DNA from: Pseudotabrizicola sp.
GTDB taxonomy: Bacteria; Pseudomonadota; Alphaproteobacteria; Rhodobacterales; Rhodobacteraceae
NCBI RefSeq assembly: GCF_030656345.1
Contig: NZ_JAUSNR010000002.1
Span: 1-64,000, forward strand
Reading direction: 5' to 3'
DNA: 64,000 nucleotides
Below, piece after piece: positions 8,728 to 16,689 of this stretch. The position numbers were made by a program, and so were the translations under genes. Under the pieces are notes generated by a model. It ran no database searches. It saw nothing but the letters and a program-made list of their open reading frames with translations, and was not told the origin of the DNA. The first letter of the stretch is position 1. Every line of letters begins with the position of its first letter.

Positions 8728-9705
8728 ATGCTTGCATTCCTTATTCGCCGTCTGATCCAGTCGGTTGTCGTTCTGCTGGTGGTGGGGGCGGTGTCCTTCG
8801 GCATGTTCCGCTTTATCGGCGATCCGGTGAACAACATGCTGGGGCAGGAACGCACGCAAGCCGACATCGCAGAGCTGCGCGACCGGCTCGGGCTGGACCG
8901 GTCGGTTGTTGTGCAATACGCCGTGTTCCTGCGCAATGCGGTACAGGGCGATTTTGGGATCAGCTACCGGCAGGGTCGGCCCGTGGCCGATATTATTGCC
9001 GAACGCGCGCCCGCCACGCTGGAGCTGGCGGCGGTGTCTGGTGTGATGGCGCTGGTTTTCGGCATCGGTCTGGGCGTGATCACCGCGCTCAAACGGAAAA
9101 GCTGGTGGTCAAGCGCGATCATGACTGTGTCGCTGGTAGGCGTGTCATTGCCTACTTTTTTGATCGGGATTTTGCTGATCTATGTGTTCTCAGTCCAGCT
9201 GGAATGGTTGCCCAGCTTTGGTCGCGGCGAAACGGTGAGGGTCGGCGGCTGGACCACGGGGTTTCTGACTCAATCGGGCATTATCGCGCTGATCCTGCCC
9301 GCGATAACGCTGGGTCTGTATCAGATGACCCTGATCATGCGGATCGTACGGTCGGAAATGCTCGAAGTGCTGCGACAGGATTACATCCGCTTTGCCCGCG
9401 CACGCGGATTGCGGGAGCGCGCGATCAACTTTCGCCATGCGCTGAAAAACACGCTGGTGCCGGTGATCACGGTCACAGGCCTGCAGATGGGCAGCATCAT
9501 TGCGTTTTCGATCATCACCGAAACAGTGTTTCAATGGCCGGGCATGGGGTTGTTGTTCATCAACGCCGTCCAGTTCGTCGATATTCCGGTGATGGCGGCG
9601 TATCTCATGATGATTTCGGTGCTGTTCGTCAGCATCAATCTGGTGGTGGATCTGCTCTATTTTGCCATTGATCCACGTCTGAGTGTTGAGGGAATCAAAG
9701 CATGA
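8728..9705 (+). CDS. ABC transporter permease, DppB family
   Basis: A 325-residue inner-membrane permease with about six helices. It starts MLAFLIRRLIQSVVVLLVVG and carries GLDRSVVVQYAVFL, GDFGISYRQGRPV, and the EAA-type cytoplasmic loop LEVLRQDYIRFARARGLRERA that contacts the ATPase. The start at 8728 is preferred over an ATG 9 nt earlier because AAGG lies at a normal distance from it. It overlaps the next permease gene by 4 nt. It forms the heterodimeric channel with the product of 9702-10619. Confidence 0.9.
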   Translation: MLAFLIRRLIQSVVVLLVVGAVSFGMFRFIGDPVNNMLGQERTQADIAELRDRLGLDRSVVVQYAVFLRNAVQGDFGISYRQGRPVADIIAERAPATLELAAVSGVMALVFGIGLGVITALKRKSWWSSAIMTVSLVGVSLPTFLIGILLIYVFSVQLEWLPSFGRGETVRVGGWTTGFLTQSGIIALILPAITLGLYQMTLIMRIVRSEMLEVLRQDYIRFARARGLRERAINFRHALKNTLVPVITVTGLQMGSIIAFSIITETVFQWPGMGLLFINAVQFVDIPVMAAYLMMISVLFVSINLVVDLLYFAIDPRLSVEGIKA

Positions 9706-10619
9706 TCCGCCGCGTCACTGCGTTCTGGCAGTCAGATTTTGGCTGGAAGTTCCGCCATTCGCCGATGGCAATCCTATCGGCGCTGGTCACGCTGCTGCTG
9801 ATCGGTGCAGCGCTGCTGGCCCCGCTGATCGCGCCGTACAACCCGTTTGAGTCCTCCAGCCTAAACCTGATGAACGGCTTTTCCGCACCGATGGCCCCCA
9901 ACGCCTTTACCGGCGATGTCTTTTTGCTGGGCACCGACGATCAGGGGCGCGATGTGTTTTCCACCATCCTTTACGGTCTGCGCGTGTCGCTGTTCGTCGG
10001 TGTGCTGGCGGTGCTGTTCGGGCTGGTGCTGGGGGTGACCCTGGGGCTGATCGCGGGCTATGTCGGCGGGCGTGTCGATGGGTTCATCATGCGGGTGGCC
10101 GATATCCAGTTGACCTTTCCCGCCATTCTGGTGGCCATGCTGATATTTGGCATCGCCAAGGGGATCATAGCCCCGCAATACCGCGACCAGATGGCCATCT
10201 GGGTGCTGATCATCGCCATCGGCCTGTCAGACTGGGTGCCGTTCGCCCGCGTCGTGCGCGGCGCGACCATGGTGGAAAAGAACCGCGACTATGTGCAGGC
10301 CGCGCGGCTGATCGGGCGCAAGCCTGTAGCCATCATGGCGCTGCATATTCTGCCCAATGTGCTGAACCCGATCCTCGTCATCGCCACCATCTCGCTCGCC
10401 CTTGCCATCATTGCCGAAGCCACGCTCAGCTTTCTGGGCGTGGGCGCGCCGCCGACACAGCCGAGCCTTGGCACCCTGATCCGCATCGGCCAGACCTTCC
10501 TGTTTTCCGGCGAATGGTGGATCCTGCTGTTTCCCGCTGCCACGCTGCTGGCGCTGGCTCTGGCAGTAAACTCGCTGGGCGACTGGCTGCGCGATGCCCT
10601 GAACCCGAGGCTGAAATGA
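9702..10619 (+). CDS. ABC transporter permease, DppC family
   Basis: A 305-residue permease with an N-terminal cytoplasmic stretch, a first helix ending ALLAPLIAPYNPF, the DppC signature LLGTDDQGRDVFSTILYGLRVS, and the EAA loop region VQAARLIGRKPVAIMALHILPN. ATGA overlaps join it to both the preceding permease and the following ATPase gene, so the four cytoplasmic and membrane subunits are translationally coupled. It works with the DppB-like subunit to form the pore. Confidence 0.9.
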   Translation: MIRRVTAFWQSDFGWKFRHSPMAILSALVTLLLIGAALLAPLIAPYNPFESSSLNLMNGFSAPMAPNAFTGDVFLLGTDDQGRDVFSTILYGLRVSLFVGVLAVLFGLVLGVTLGLIAGYVGGRVDGFIMRVADIQLTFPAILVAMLIFGIAKGIIAPQYRDQMAIWVLIIAIGLSDWVPFARVVRGATMVEKNRDYVQAARLIGRKPVAIMALHILPNVLNPILVIATISLALAIIAEATLSFLGVGAPPTQPSLGTLIRIGQTFLFSGEWWILLFPAATLLALALAVNSLGDWLRDALNPRLK

Positions 10620-11593
10620 CACCCCCCGTATTGTCCGTGCGCAACCTTGTGGTTGCGATCCCGTCACGTGCCGGCATCAGCCGCCCGGTGAACAACATCA
10701 GCTATGACATCGCGGCGGGCGAGATCCTTGGCGTGGTGGGCGAGAGCGGGGCCGGGAAGTCGATGGCGGGCAATGCCGTCATCGGCCTGCTGGACCGGCC
10801 TGCGCATATCGCCTCAGGCGAGGTCTGGCTGAATGGCCGTCGCATCGACAACCTGCCACCGGAAGAGCTGCGCCAGATCCGGGGCCGCCAGATCGGCATG
10901 GTGTTTCAGGACCCTTTGACCTCGTTGAACCCGTTGCTGCGGATTGGGGATCAGCTGATCGAAACCATCCGCGAACACCTGCCGATGAGTGCAGCACAGG
11001 CGCGCGACCGGGCGGTGGCCGCCCTGGAAGAAGTGGGAATCCCGGCGGCGGCCGAACGGCTGAACAGCTATCCGCATGAGTTTTCCGGCGGCATGCGGCA
11101 GCGGGTGGTCATCGCGTTGGCGCTATGCGCAGAACCCTCGCTGGTCATCGCGGATGAACCTACGACTGCGTTGGATGTTTCGGTGCAGGCGCAGATCATC
11201 GCGCTGTTGAAACGCCTGTGCCGTGACCGTGGCACCGCAATCATGCTCGTCACCCATGACATGGGCGTCATCGCCGAAGCGGCAGACCGCGTGGCTGTGA
11301 TGTATGCCGGGCGGCTGGCAGAGCTTGGGCCGGTGCGGTCCGTCATCAAGGCCCCGCGCCACCCCTATGCCGACGGGCTGATGGGCGCGATGCCCTCGCT
11401 GGCCGTGGGGCAGCGGCGGTTGCGGCAGATCCCTGGTTCCATGCCCCGCCCGTCCAACATCCCTCCCGGCTGCGCCTTCAGCCCGCGCTGCCCGCGTGCG
11501 GCTGAAAAGTGCCGAAAAGACCCGCCGCCCACCCTTGACGATGATCCGCAGGGCCGCGCCGCCTGTTGGTTCCCGATGGAGCATCCCGCATGA
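10616..11593 (+). CDS. ABC transporter ATP-binding protein, DppD/OppD family
   Basis: A 325-residue ATPase with Walker A GESGAGKS, Q-loop FQDPLTSLNP, signature FSGGMRQR, Walker B LVIADEPT and switch VTHDMG. The C-terminal oligopeptide-transporter extension with cysteines (PPGCAFSPRCPRAAEKC), which binds an Fe-S cluster in characterised DppD proteins, is present. The ATG at 10616 overlaps the permease stop by 4 nt; an upstream in-frame extension into the permease gene is not used. It pairs with the DppF-type ATPase encoded next, also by an ATGA overlap. Confidence 0.9.
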   Translation: MTPPVLSVRNLVVAIPSRAGISRPVNNISYDIAAGEILGVVGESGAGKSMAGNAVIGLLDRPAHIASGEVWLNGRRIDNLPPEELRQIRGRQIGMVFQDPLTSLNPLLRIGDQLIETIREHLPMSAAQARDRAVAALEEVGIPAAAERLNSYPHEFSGGMRQRVVIALALCAEPSLVIADEPTTALDVSVQAQIIALLKRLCRDRGTAIMLVTHDMGVIAEAADRVAVMYAGRLAELGPVRSVIKAPRHPYADGLMGAMPSLAVGQRRLRQIPGSMPRPSNIPPGCAFSPRCPRAAEKCRKDPPPTLDDDPQGRAACWFPMEHPA

Positions 11594-12567
11594 CCGCCTT
11601 TGTCGAAGTCACCCGCCTTGGCCGCAACTTTGATGTGTCGAAGCCCTGGCTGAACCGCGTGATTGAACGCCTGCCACGCCGCAGGCTGGTGGCCGTGTCG
11701 GACGTGTCGTTCCGGATCGAAGAAGGAGCCGTCTATGCGCTGGTCGGCGAAAGCGGCTCGGGCAAATCGACGATCGGGCGGATGCTGGCCGGGCTGATGA
11801 CACCCAGCGAGGGCACGGTGCATGTGGGCGGTGCCGATCTGCATGCCGACCCCGGCGCGCGCAAGGCGGCGCGGATCCAAATGATCTTTCAGGATCCTTA
11901 CGCCAGCCTGAATCCGCGTTGGCGGGTACGGCGCATCATCTGCGAGCCGATGGTGGTGACCGGCGGGCCGACCAAAGGGCTGGCTGAACGCCTGCTCGAA
12001 CAGGTGGGTCTGTCGGCGGAAGATGCCGACAAGTTCCCGCATGAGTTTTCCGGCGGCCAGCGTCAGCGCATCTGCATCGCCCGCGCCCTTGCCGCAAATC
12101 CGCGCCTGATCATTTGCGACGAGCCTACCTCGGCGCTGGATGTTTCGGTTCAGGCGCAGGTTCTGAACCTGATGAGTGATCTGCGCGATGATCTGGGCCT
12201 GACCTACATGTTCATCAGTCACGATCTGACCGTGGTGCGCCACATGGCCGACCGCATCGGTGTGCTCTATCTTGGCCGACTGATGGAAGAAGCAACACCT
12301 GATCAGCTTTTTGCCACTCCCCGCCACCCCTACACCCAGATGCTGCTGGCTGCCGCGCCGCTCATCGACGGGCGCACGCGCGACATCGACCTGCCGCGCG
12401 GCGAGGTGCCGGACCCGATCTCGCCACCGCCCGGCTGTGCCTTCAACCCGCGCTGCCCCTTTGCCATCGATCTGTGCCGGCAAGTGCGGCCCGAGCTGCG
12501 TGATGTGGACGGGTCCCGCGTGGCCTGCCATAGGGCCGAAGAGATTGCGGTGCCTCCCGCGGGCTGA
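11590..12567 (+). CDS. ABC transporter ATP-binding protein, DppF/OppF family
   Basis: A 325-residue ATPase with the typical linker before the core (a loop after RNFDVSKPW, then RLVAVSDVSF), Walker [60 protein letters not shown] and the C-terminal CAFNPRCPFAIDLC cluster motif. It is the last gene of the five-gene importer and ends 7 nt before the convergent aldo/keto reductase-Rid gene. No clear terminator lies between them. Confidence 0.9.
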   Translation: MTAFVEVTRLGRNFDVSKPWLNRVIERLPRRRLVAVSDVSFRIEEGAVYALVGESGSGKSTIGRMLAGLMTPSEGTVHVGGADLHADPGARKAARIQMIFQDPYASLNPRWRVRRIICEPMVVTGGPTKGLAERLLEQVGLSAEDADKFPHEFSGGQRQRICIARALAANPRLIICDEPTSALDVSVQAQVLNLMSDLRDDLGLTYMFISHDLTVVRHMADRIGVLYLGRLMEEATPDQLFATPRHPYTQMLLAAAPLIDGRTRDIDLPRGEVPDPISPPPGCAFNPRCPFAIDLCRQVRPELRDVDGSRVACHRAEEIAVPPAG

Positions 12568-12574
12568 GCCAGCG

Positions 12575-14032
12575 TCAGGCCAGGCTGATGTCTGCCTCGG
12601 CCTCCACCTCGATCAGATAGTCACCGATCAGGTCGATCCCGCCCACCAGCGTATTGGCAGGCCGCGCCGTGCCAAAGGCGCGGGCATGGGCGGCTGACAC
12701 CGCTTCCCAATCGCTGGCATGACGCAGATAGATGCGGGTCCGGACGACATCTTCCTCTTTTCCTCCCAAAGACAGGATGGCCGCCTTGACCTTGTCAAAG
12801 GCAAACACCGCTTGCCCATAGGCATCACCCGGGCAGACCGGCGTGCCATCTGGCGCGGTTGCGGTGGTGCCGCTGACCAGAATGCGCGCGCCACTGCGCA
12901 CGGCACGGGAAAATCCGGCCTTTTCCTCCCAGATGCTGCCTGACTCTGCATGGCGACGGCCATTGCGGGTTACAACCGGAAACGGCGTCGGCAGCGCCTC
13001 CAGATGGTGGCTCAGATCGCCCGAGGCGGTCAGGAACGGGGCCTTGCGGTATTCATCGCCGCAATCACCGGGAATGGGGGTCAGCATGGCCAGCCCTGTC
13101 TCGATTTCGACATGATCCTGGGGAGTCAGGGCCACCGACAGCGCGCCCAGATTGTCTGCCCGGTGATCACCTTCGGTCAGTCTTGTGCCGACGATGCAGG
13201 CTGAAATTCCGGGCTGCGCCAGCGTCCATGCGGTGACGATGTTCGGGACCGACACATCATGCCGCCGCGCCACCCGATCCAGCATCGCAAGCAGCGCCTG
13301 AAACCGGTCCCACCCCCCGGCGCTTTCGATGAAGCGCTTGTATTTCATCCGGCTCCAGTCGTCGATCTGGCCGGGTTCGGGCGCGCCAAGGCTGCGGGCC
13401 GACAGAAACCCGCCCGCCATGCTGCCAAAGGCGAGGATGGCGATGCCGTGTTCCGCCGCCACCTGCGCCATATCGCCCCGCGCGCGACGGTCCAGCATGG
13501 AAAAGCACACCTGATTTGACATCACCGGAATGCCGTGGCGCAGCAGCATGCTCAAATGGGCGGCGTCAAAATTGGTCAGCCCGATTTCACCGATCAGCCC
13601 TTCTTCCCGCAAGGCGGCAAGGTGGGTCAGCGCCTCCAGATAGGCCTGATCTTCATAGCGCCACCAATGGAACTGCATCACGTCAATGCGCTCTACGCCC
13701 AGCCGGTTCAGCGCGCGGTCAACCCCGGCGCGGACGGTGCCTGTGTCCATCGGGCCGGGCGGGGGGCACCATTTGGTCAGGATCGTGGGCGGCGTCTCGC
13801 CCGCGTCTCGCATCGCCTTATGGACCATTCCGGCGACGATTTCGGCATTGCCATAGTGATCGGCCATGTCAAAGGTATCAAACCCGGCGCGGGCATAGGT
13901 CAGCAAGGCCCCGGCGGCGGCGTCCAGATCGAACGGGCGGCCATCGCGTTCCTGATCGGCCATCTGCCACAGCCCGGTGATCAGACGGCGCACCTTCAAG
14001 GTGCCCAATGCGGTTTGCGGCGGTGTTTGCAT
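12575..14032 (-). CDS. aldo/keto reductase fused to a Rid (YjgF/YER057c/UK114) domain
   Basis: A 485-residue two-domain protein. Residues about 10-330 form an aldo/keto reductase barrel: FDTFDMADHYGNAE holds the Asp and Tyr of the tetrad, LTKWCP the Lys and MQFHWWRYED the His, with LTNFDAAHLSMLL and ISACIVGTR later. Residues about 360-485 form a Rid-family domain (FSRAVRSGARILVSGTTA, DVVRTRIYLRHASDWEAV, RPANTLVGG, YLIEVEAEAD). The Arg that RidA uses against imines (PAR-S in RidA) is Asn here (PAN-T), so canonical imine hydrolysis is doubtful. The start at 14032 follows CAGGGGG. It is divergent from the NAD-kinase-like gene and shares operator C with it. Each domain is of normal length and the frame is intact, so the fusion is real. 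Confidence 0.85.
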   Translation of the reverse strand: MQTPPQTALGTLKVRRLITGLWQMADQERDGRPFDLDAAAGALLTYARAGFDTFDMADHYGNAEIVAGMVHKAMRDAGETPPTILTKWCPPPGPMDTGTVRAGVDRALNRLGVERIDVMQFHWWRYEDQAYLEALTHLAALREEGLIGEIGLTNFDAAHLSMLLRHGIPVMSNQVCFSMLDRRARGDMAQVAAEHGIAILAFGSMAGGFLSARSLGAPEPGQIDDWSRMKYKRFIESAGGWDRFQALLAMLDRVARRHDVSVPNIVTAWTLAQPGISACIVGTRLTEGDHRADNLGALSVALTPQDHVEIETGLAMLTPIPGDCGDEYRKAPFLTASGDLSHHLEALPTPFPVVTRNGRRHAESGSIWEEKAGFSRAVRSGARILVSGTTATAPDGTPVCPGDAYGQAVFAFDKVKAAILSLGGKEEDVVRTRIYLRHASDWEAVSAAHARAFGTARPANTLVGGIDLIGDYLIEVEAEADISLA

Positions 14033-14051
14033 GATTGCCCCCTGTAATTTT

Positions 14052-14075
14052 CGCACAACTGTGCGCATAATGAAC
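14052..14075 (+). promoter_or_regulatory. PcaR-like operator C (between AKR-Rid and NAD-kinase-like genes)
   Basis: CGCAC (14052)-N4-GTGCG (14061)-N5-TGAAC (14071). It lies in a 62-nt divergent intergenic region, 20 nt from each start codon, so one bound regulator could act on both genes. Confidence 0.7.
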
Positions 14076-14094
14076 GCCAAGGCAAGGGGGGCAC

Positions 14095-15210
14095 ATGAAG
14101 ATCGGTCTGGTTGTCAATCCTGTGGCGGGTCTGGGGGGTGCCGTTGGTCTGAAAGGCACTGATGGTTGCGACACGGTGGCAGAGGCGCTGCGACGTGGGG
14201 CTGTGGCACAGTCAGGCCTGCGCGCGCGCAGGGCTATTGCGCGGCTGGCCGCGCGTGTGCCGGGGGCTGTGGTGACGGTGGTGCCGGGTCCGCTGGGGGC
14301 GGATTGGGTGGCCGGGCTGGATCTGCAGGTGACAATTGCACCGATGCCCACCCCGACCGGCACTGCGCAAGATACGCGCGATGCCGTGATGGCGCTGCAG
14401 GGGTGCGATCTGCTGGTGTTTGCCGGGGGCGATGGCACCGCGCGGGATGTGGCTGCCGCTCTGGCGGGTCGCGCCGGCCTGTTGGGCATTCCCTGCGGGG
14501 TCAAGATGCATTCGGGCGTGTTTGCCATTTCGCCGGAAGCGGCGGGGGCGGCTTTGGCGGATCTGGTCACAGATCCGGTGGGCCTGCGCTGGGACAACAC
14601 CGCCGAAATCATGGATATCGACGAAGACATCCTGCGCGCGGGCCGTCTGGTGCCGCGCCTGTATGGTCTGGCGCGGGTGCCGCGCTTGCGGTCGCACATG
14701 CAGGCGGCCAAGGGCGGGCCGCGTCAGGATGCGGCTGCAGCCCTGACGGGCGCCGCTGCCGACATCGCGCGCCGGATGCAGCCGGGCACGCTCTATCTGA
14801 TCGGTCCCGGCACCAGTGCGGGCGCAGTGGCGCAGGCGGCGGGGCACCGGCCCACCCTTCTGGGCACCGATGCCCTGCTTGATGGCGGGCTGCTGGCCCG
14901 CGATGCCCGTTCGGAAGATCTGGAACGGCTTGCCCACGGGCGGCGCGTGCAGATCATCTTAGGTGTTACCGGGCGGCAAGGCTTCCTGCTGGGGCGCGGC
15001 AATCAGACCATTTCAGATCGCCTGATCGCGCAGGCGGGACGCGATGGTCTGATCGTGCTGGCGACCGCAGAGAAACTGGATGCTTTGGCACAACCCATGC
15101 TGTGGGTCGATACGGGCGATCCGGCGCTGGATGTCCGCTTGTCTGGTTTCGTACAGGTCCACACGGGCCTGCGTCAGCGCAGAATGATGCGAATTGGCGC
15201 AGCCGCATAA
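14095..15210 (+). CDS. AcoX/ATP-NAD kinase-like family protein
   Basis: A 371-residue protein of the AcoX/predicted NAD-kinase group: VVNPVAGLGGAVGLKGTDG at the N-terminus, the diacylglycerol/NAD-kinase nucleotide motif FAGGDGTARD (about residues 110-120), GIPCGVKMHSGVFA, and IGPGTSAGAVAQAAG. It should bind ATP and phosphorylate NAD or a small ligand. AcoX-like genes accompany acetoin-type catabolic loci without a proven role. A strong AAGGGGGG precedes the ATG. The next gene, GcvPA-like, starts 72 nt later after its own operator, so this gene is probably a separate unit. What it phosphorylates is unknown. Confidence 0.8.
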   Translation: MKIGLVVNPVAGLGGAVGLKGTDGCDTVAEALRRGAVAQSGLRARRAIARLAARVPGAVVTVVPGPLGADWVAGLDLQVTIAPMPTPTGTAQDTRDAVMALQGCDLLVFAGGDGTARDVAAALAGRAGLLGIPCGVKMHSGVFAISPEAAGAALADLVTDPVGLRWDNTAEIMDIDEDILRAGRLVPRLYGLARVPRLRSHMQAAKGGPRQDAAAALTGAAADIARRMQPGTLYLIGPGTSAGAVAQAAGHRPTLLGTDALLDGGLLARDARSEDLERLAHGRRVQIILGVTGRQGFLLGRGNQTISDRLIAQAGRDGLIVLATAEKLDALAQPMLWVDTGDPALDVRLSGFVQVHTGLRQRRMMRIGAAA

Positions 15211-15218
15211 AAGACCTT

Positions 15219-15242
15219 GTGCGCAGGACGAACTTTTGTGCA
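15219..15242 (+). promoter_or_regulatory. PcaR-like operator D (upstream of GcvPA-like gene)
   Basis: GTGCG (15219)-N5-CGAAC (15229)-N4-GTGCA (15238), one mismatch from the window consensus. It starts 8 nt after the NAD-kinase-like stop and lies 40 nt before the GcvPA-like ATG. Confidence 0.7.
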
Positions 15243-15282
15243 AGAATTGCGATGAAGTAGATTCGACGTAAAGGAGCGCGTA

Positions 15283-16689
15283 ATGACGGGACCAACCCGA
15301 GCCCATCCATGGATGGCCAATTCCGCACCGGGAATGATCGATGCCATGCTGGCCGAGATCGGCGCAGCCTCGCTGGCCGAGGTGTTCGAGCAAATCCCGC
15401 AGGACCATTTCCGCAAGACCCCGCTGAACCTGCCGCCACAGTTGTCATCCGAGATGGAGCTGAAGCGCGATCTGCTGGGCAAGCTGCGCAAGAACGCGAC
15501 CTGTGAGGACAACCTCAGTTTTCTGGGCGCAGGGGTCTGGCAGCACCACGTTCCGGCGATTGTAGATGAAATCGTCGGTCGCACCGAATTTGCCACCAAC
15601 GTCTGGGGCAGCTATCAGTCCGACCATGGCCGCAATCAGGCTTGGTTCGAGTTTTCGTCCCAGCTCGGTGCCCTGCTGAACCTCGATGTGGTGCAGCTGC
15701 CAGTCTATTCCTGGGGCTGCGCCATCGGCCACGCCATCCGCATGGCCGCGCGCAAGACCGGGCGTAAAAAGGTGCTGCTCGCACGTCTGTCAGACCCCGA
15801 ACGCCTGTCGGTGATCCGCACCTATTGCCAGCCGCAAGAGATGGAAAGCGCCATTGAAATCGTGCTGGTCGAGCCTGATGTCAGCTCTGGGCGGTTGGAT
15901 CTTGCCGATCTGAAGTCCAAACTCGGCCCCGATGTGGCGGCGATCTATTTCGAGAACCCGGCCTATCTGGGTACGATTGAAGCCGAAGCGGCACAGATCG
16001 CCCGCATGACCCGTGCAGCGGGGGCAGAGACCATTGTCGGTGTCGATCCGCTCAGTCTTGGGGTGATGATGGCCCCGGGCGATTACGGTGCCGATATCGT
16101 CACCGGCCCGGTGCAGCCGTTGGGCGTGCACATGAACTGTGGCGGCGGGGTGGGCGGCTTCATCGCCTCGCGCGACGAGCCGGAGTATGTGCATCAGTAC
16201 AACGGCTTTCTGGTCTCCATCGCCGAAACCGTGCAGCCGGGACAATTCGGGTTCGGCCTCGCCTGTCCACACCAGAATTCCTACGGCCAGCGCGAGCATG
16301 GCAATGACTGGACCGGCAATTCCACCTATCTCTGGGCCATCGCCGGTGCGGTTTACATGAGCCTGCTTGGTCCCGATGGTTTTCGGGAACTGGGCCAGCT
16401 GATCATCTCGCGCGCGCGCTACGCCGCGCAGCAGGTGTCGCAGGTGCCGGGGGTGCGGGTCCACTGGCCCGACACCACCTTCAAGGAATTCGTGGTGAAT
16501 TTCGATGACACCGGGCTGAGCGTCACTGAAATCAACGATCGCCTGCGCGCGCGCGGGATCTTTGGCGGCAAGGATCTGTCGGGCGAAGATCTGGGTCTAG
16601 GCCAGTCCGCCCTGTGGTGCGTGACCGAAGTGCATAGCGCCGCCGACATCCGCCATGCCGCGAACACCCTCAAGGAGGTGCTGAAATGA
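15283..16689 (+). CDS. divergent glycine dehydrogenase subunit 1-like protein (GcvPA-like, PLP fold)
   Basis: A 468-residue protein colinear with GcvPA, the N-terminal half of the glycine decarboxylase P-protein: LAEIGAASLAEVFEQIP, TPLNLPPQLS, FLGAGVWQHHVPAIVDEI and ATNVWGSYQSDHG. Motifs that are nearly invariant in true GcvPA are changed: YQAEISQG is YQSDHGRN, YDGATA is YSWGCA, and the late TREQHIRREKATSN region is replaced by a segment beginning PHQNSYGQREHGND (canonical forms from memory). This suggests a different amino substrate. Start supported by AAGGAGCG. It overlaps the GcvPB-like gene by 4 nt, so the two chains should form a heterodimer as in two-chain P-proteins. Confidence 0.8.
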   Translation: MTGPTRAHPWMANSAPGMIDAMLAEIGAASLAEVFEQIPQDHFRKTPLNLPPQLSSEMELKRDLLGKLRKNATCEDNLSFLGAGVWQHHVPAIVDEIVGRTEFATNVWGSYQSDHGRNQAWFEFSSQLGALLNLDVVQLPVYSWGCAIGHAIRMAARKTGRKKVLLARLSDPERLSVIRTYCQPQEMESAIEIVLVEPDVSSGRLDLADLKSKLGPDVAAIYFENPAYLGTIEAEAAQIARMTRAAGAETIVGVDPLSLGVMMAPGDYGADIVTGPVQPLGVHMNCGGGVGGFIASRDEPEYVHQYNGFLVSIAETVQPGQFGFGLACPHQNSYGQREHGNDWTGNSTYLWAIAGAVYMSLLGPDGFRELGQLIISRARYAAQQVSQVPGVRVHWPDTTFKEFVVNFDDTGLSVTEINDRLRARGIFGGKDLSGEDLGLGQSALWCVTEVHSAADIRHAANTLKEVLK

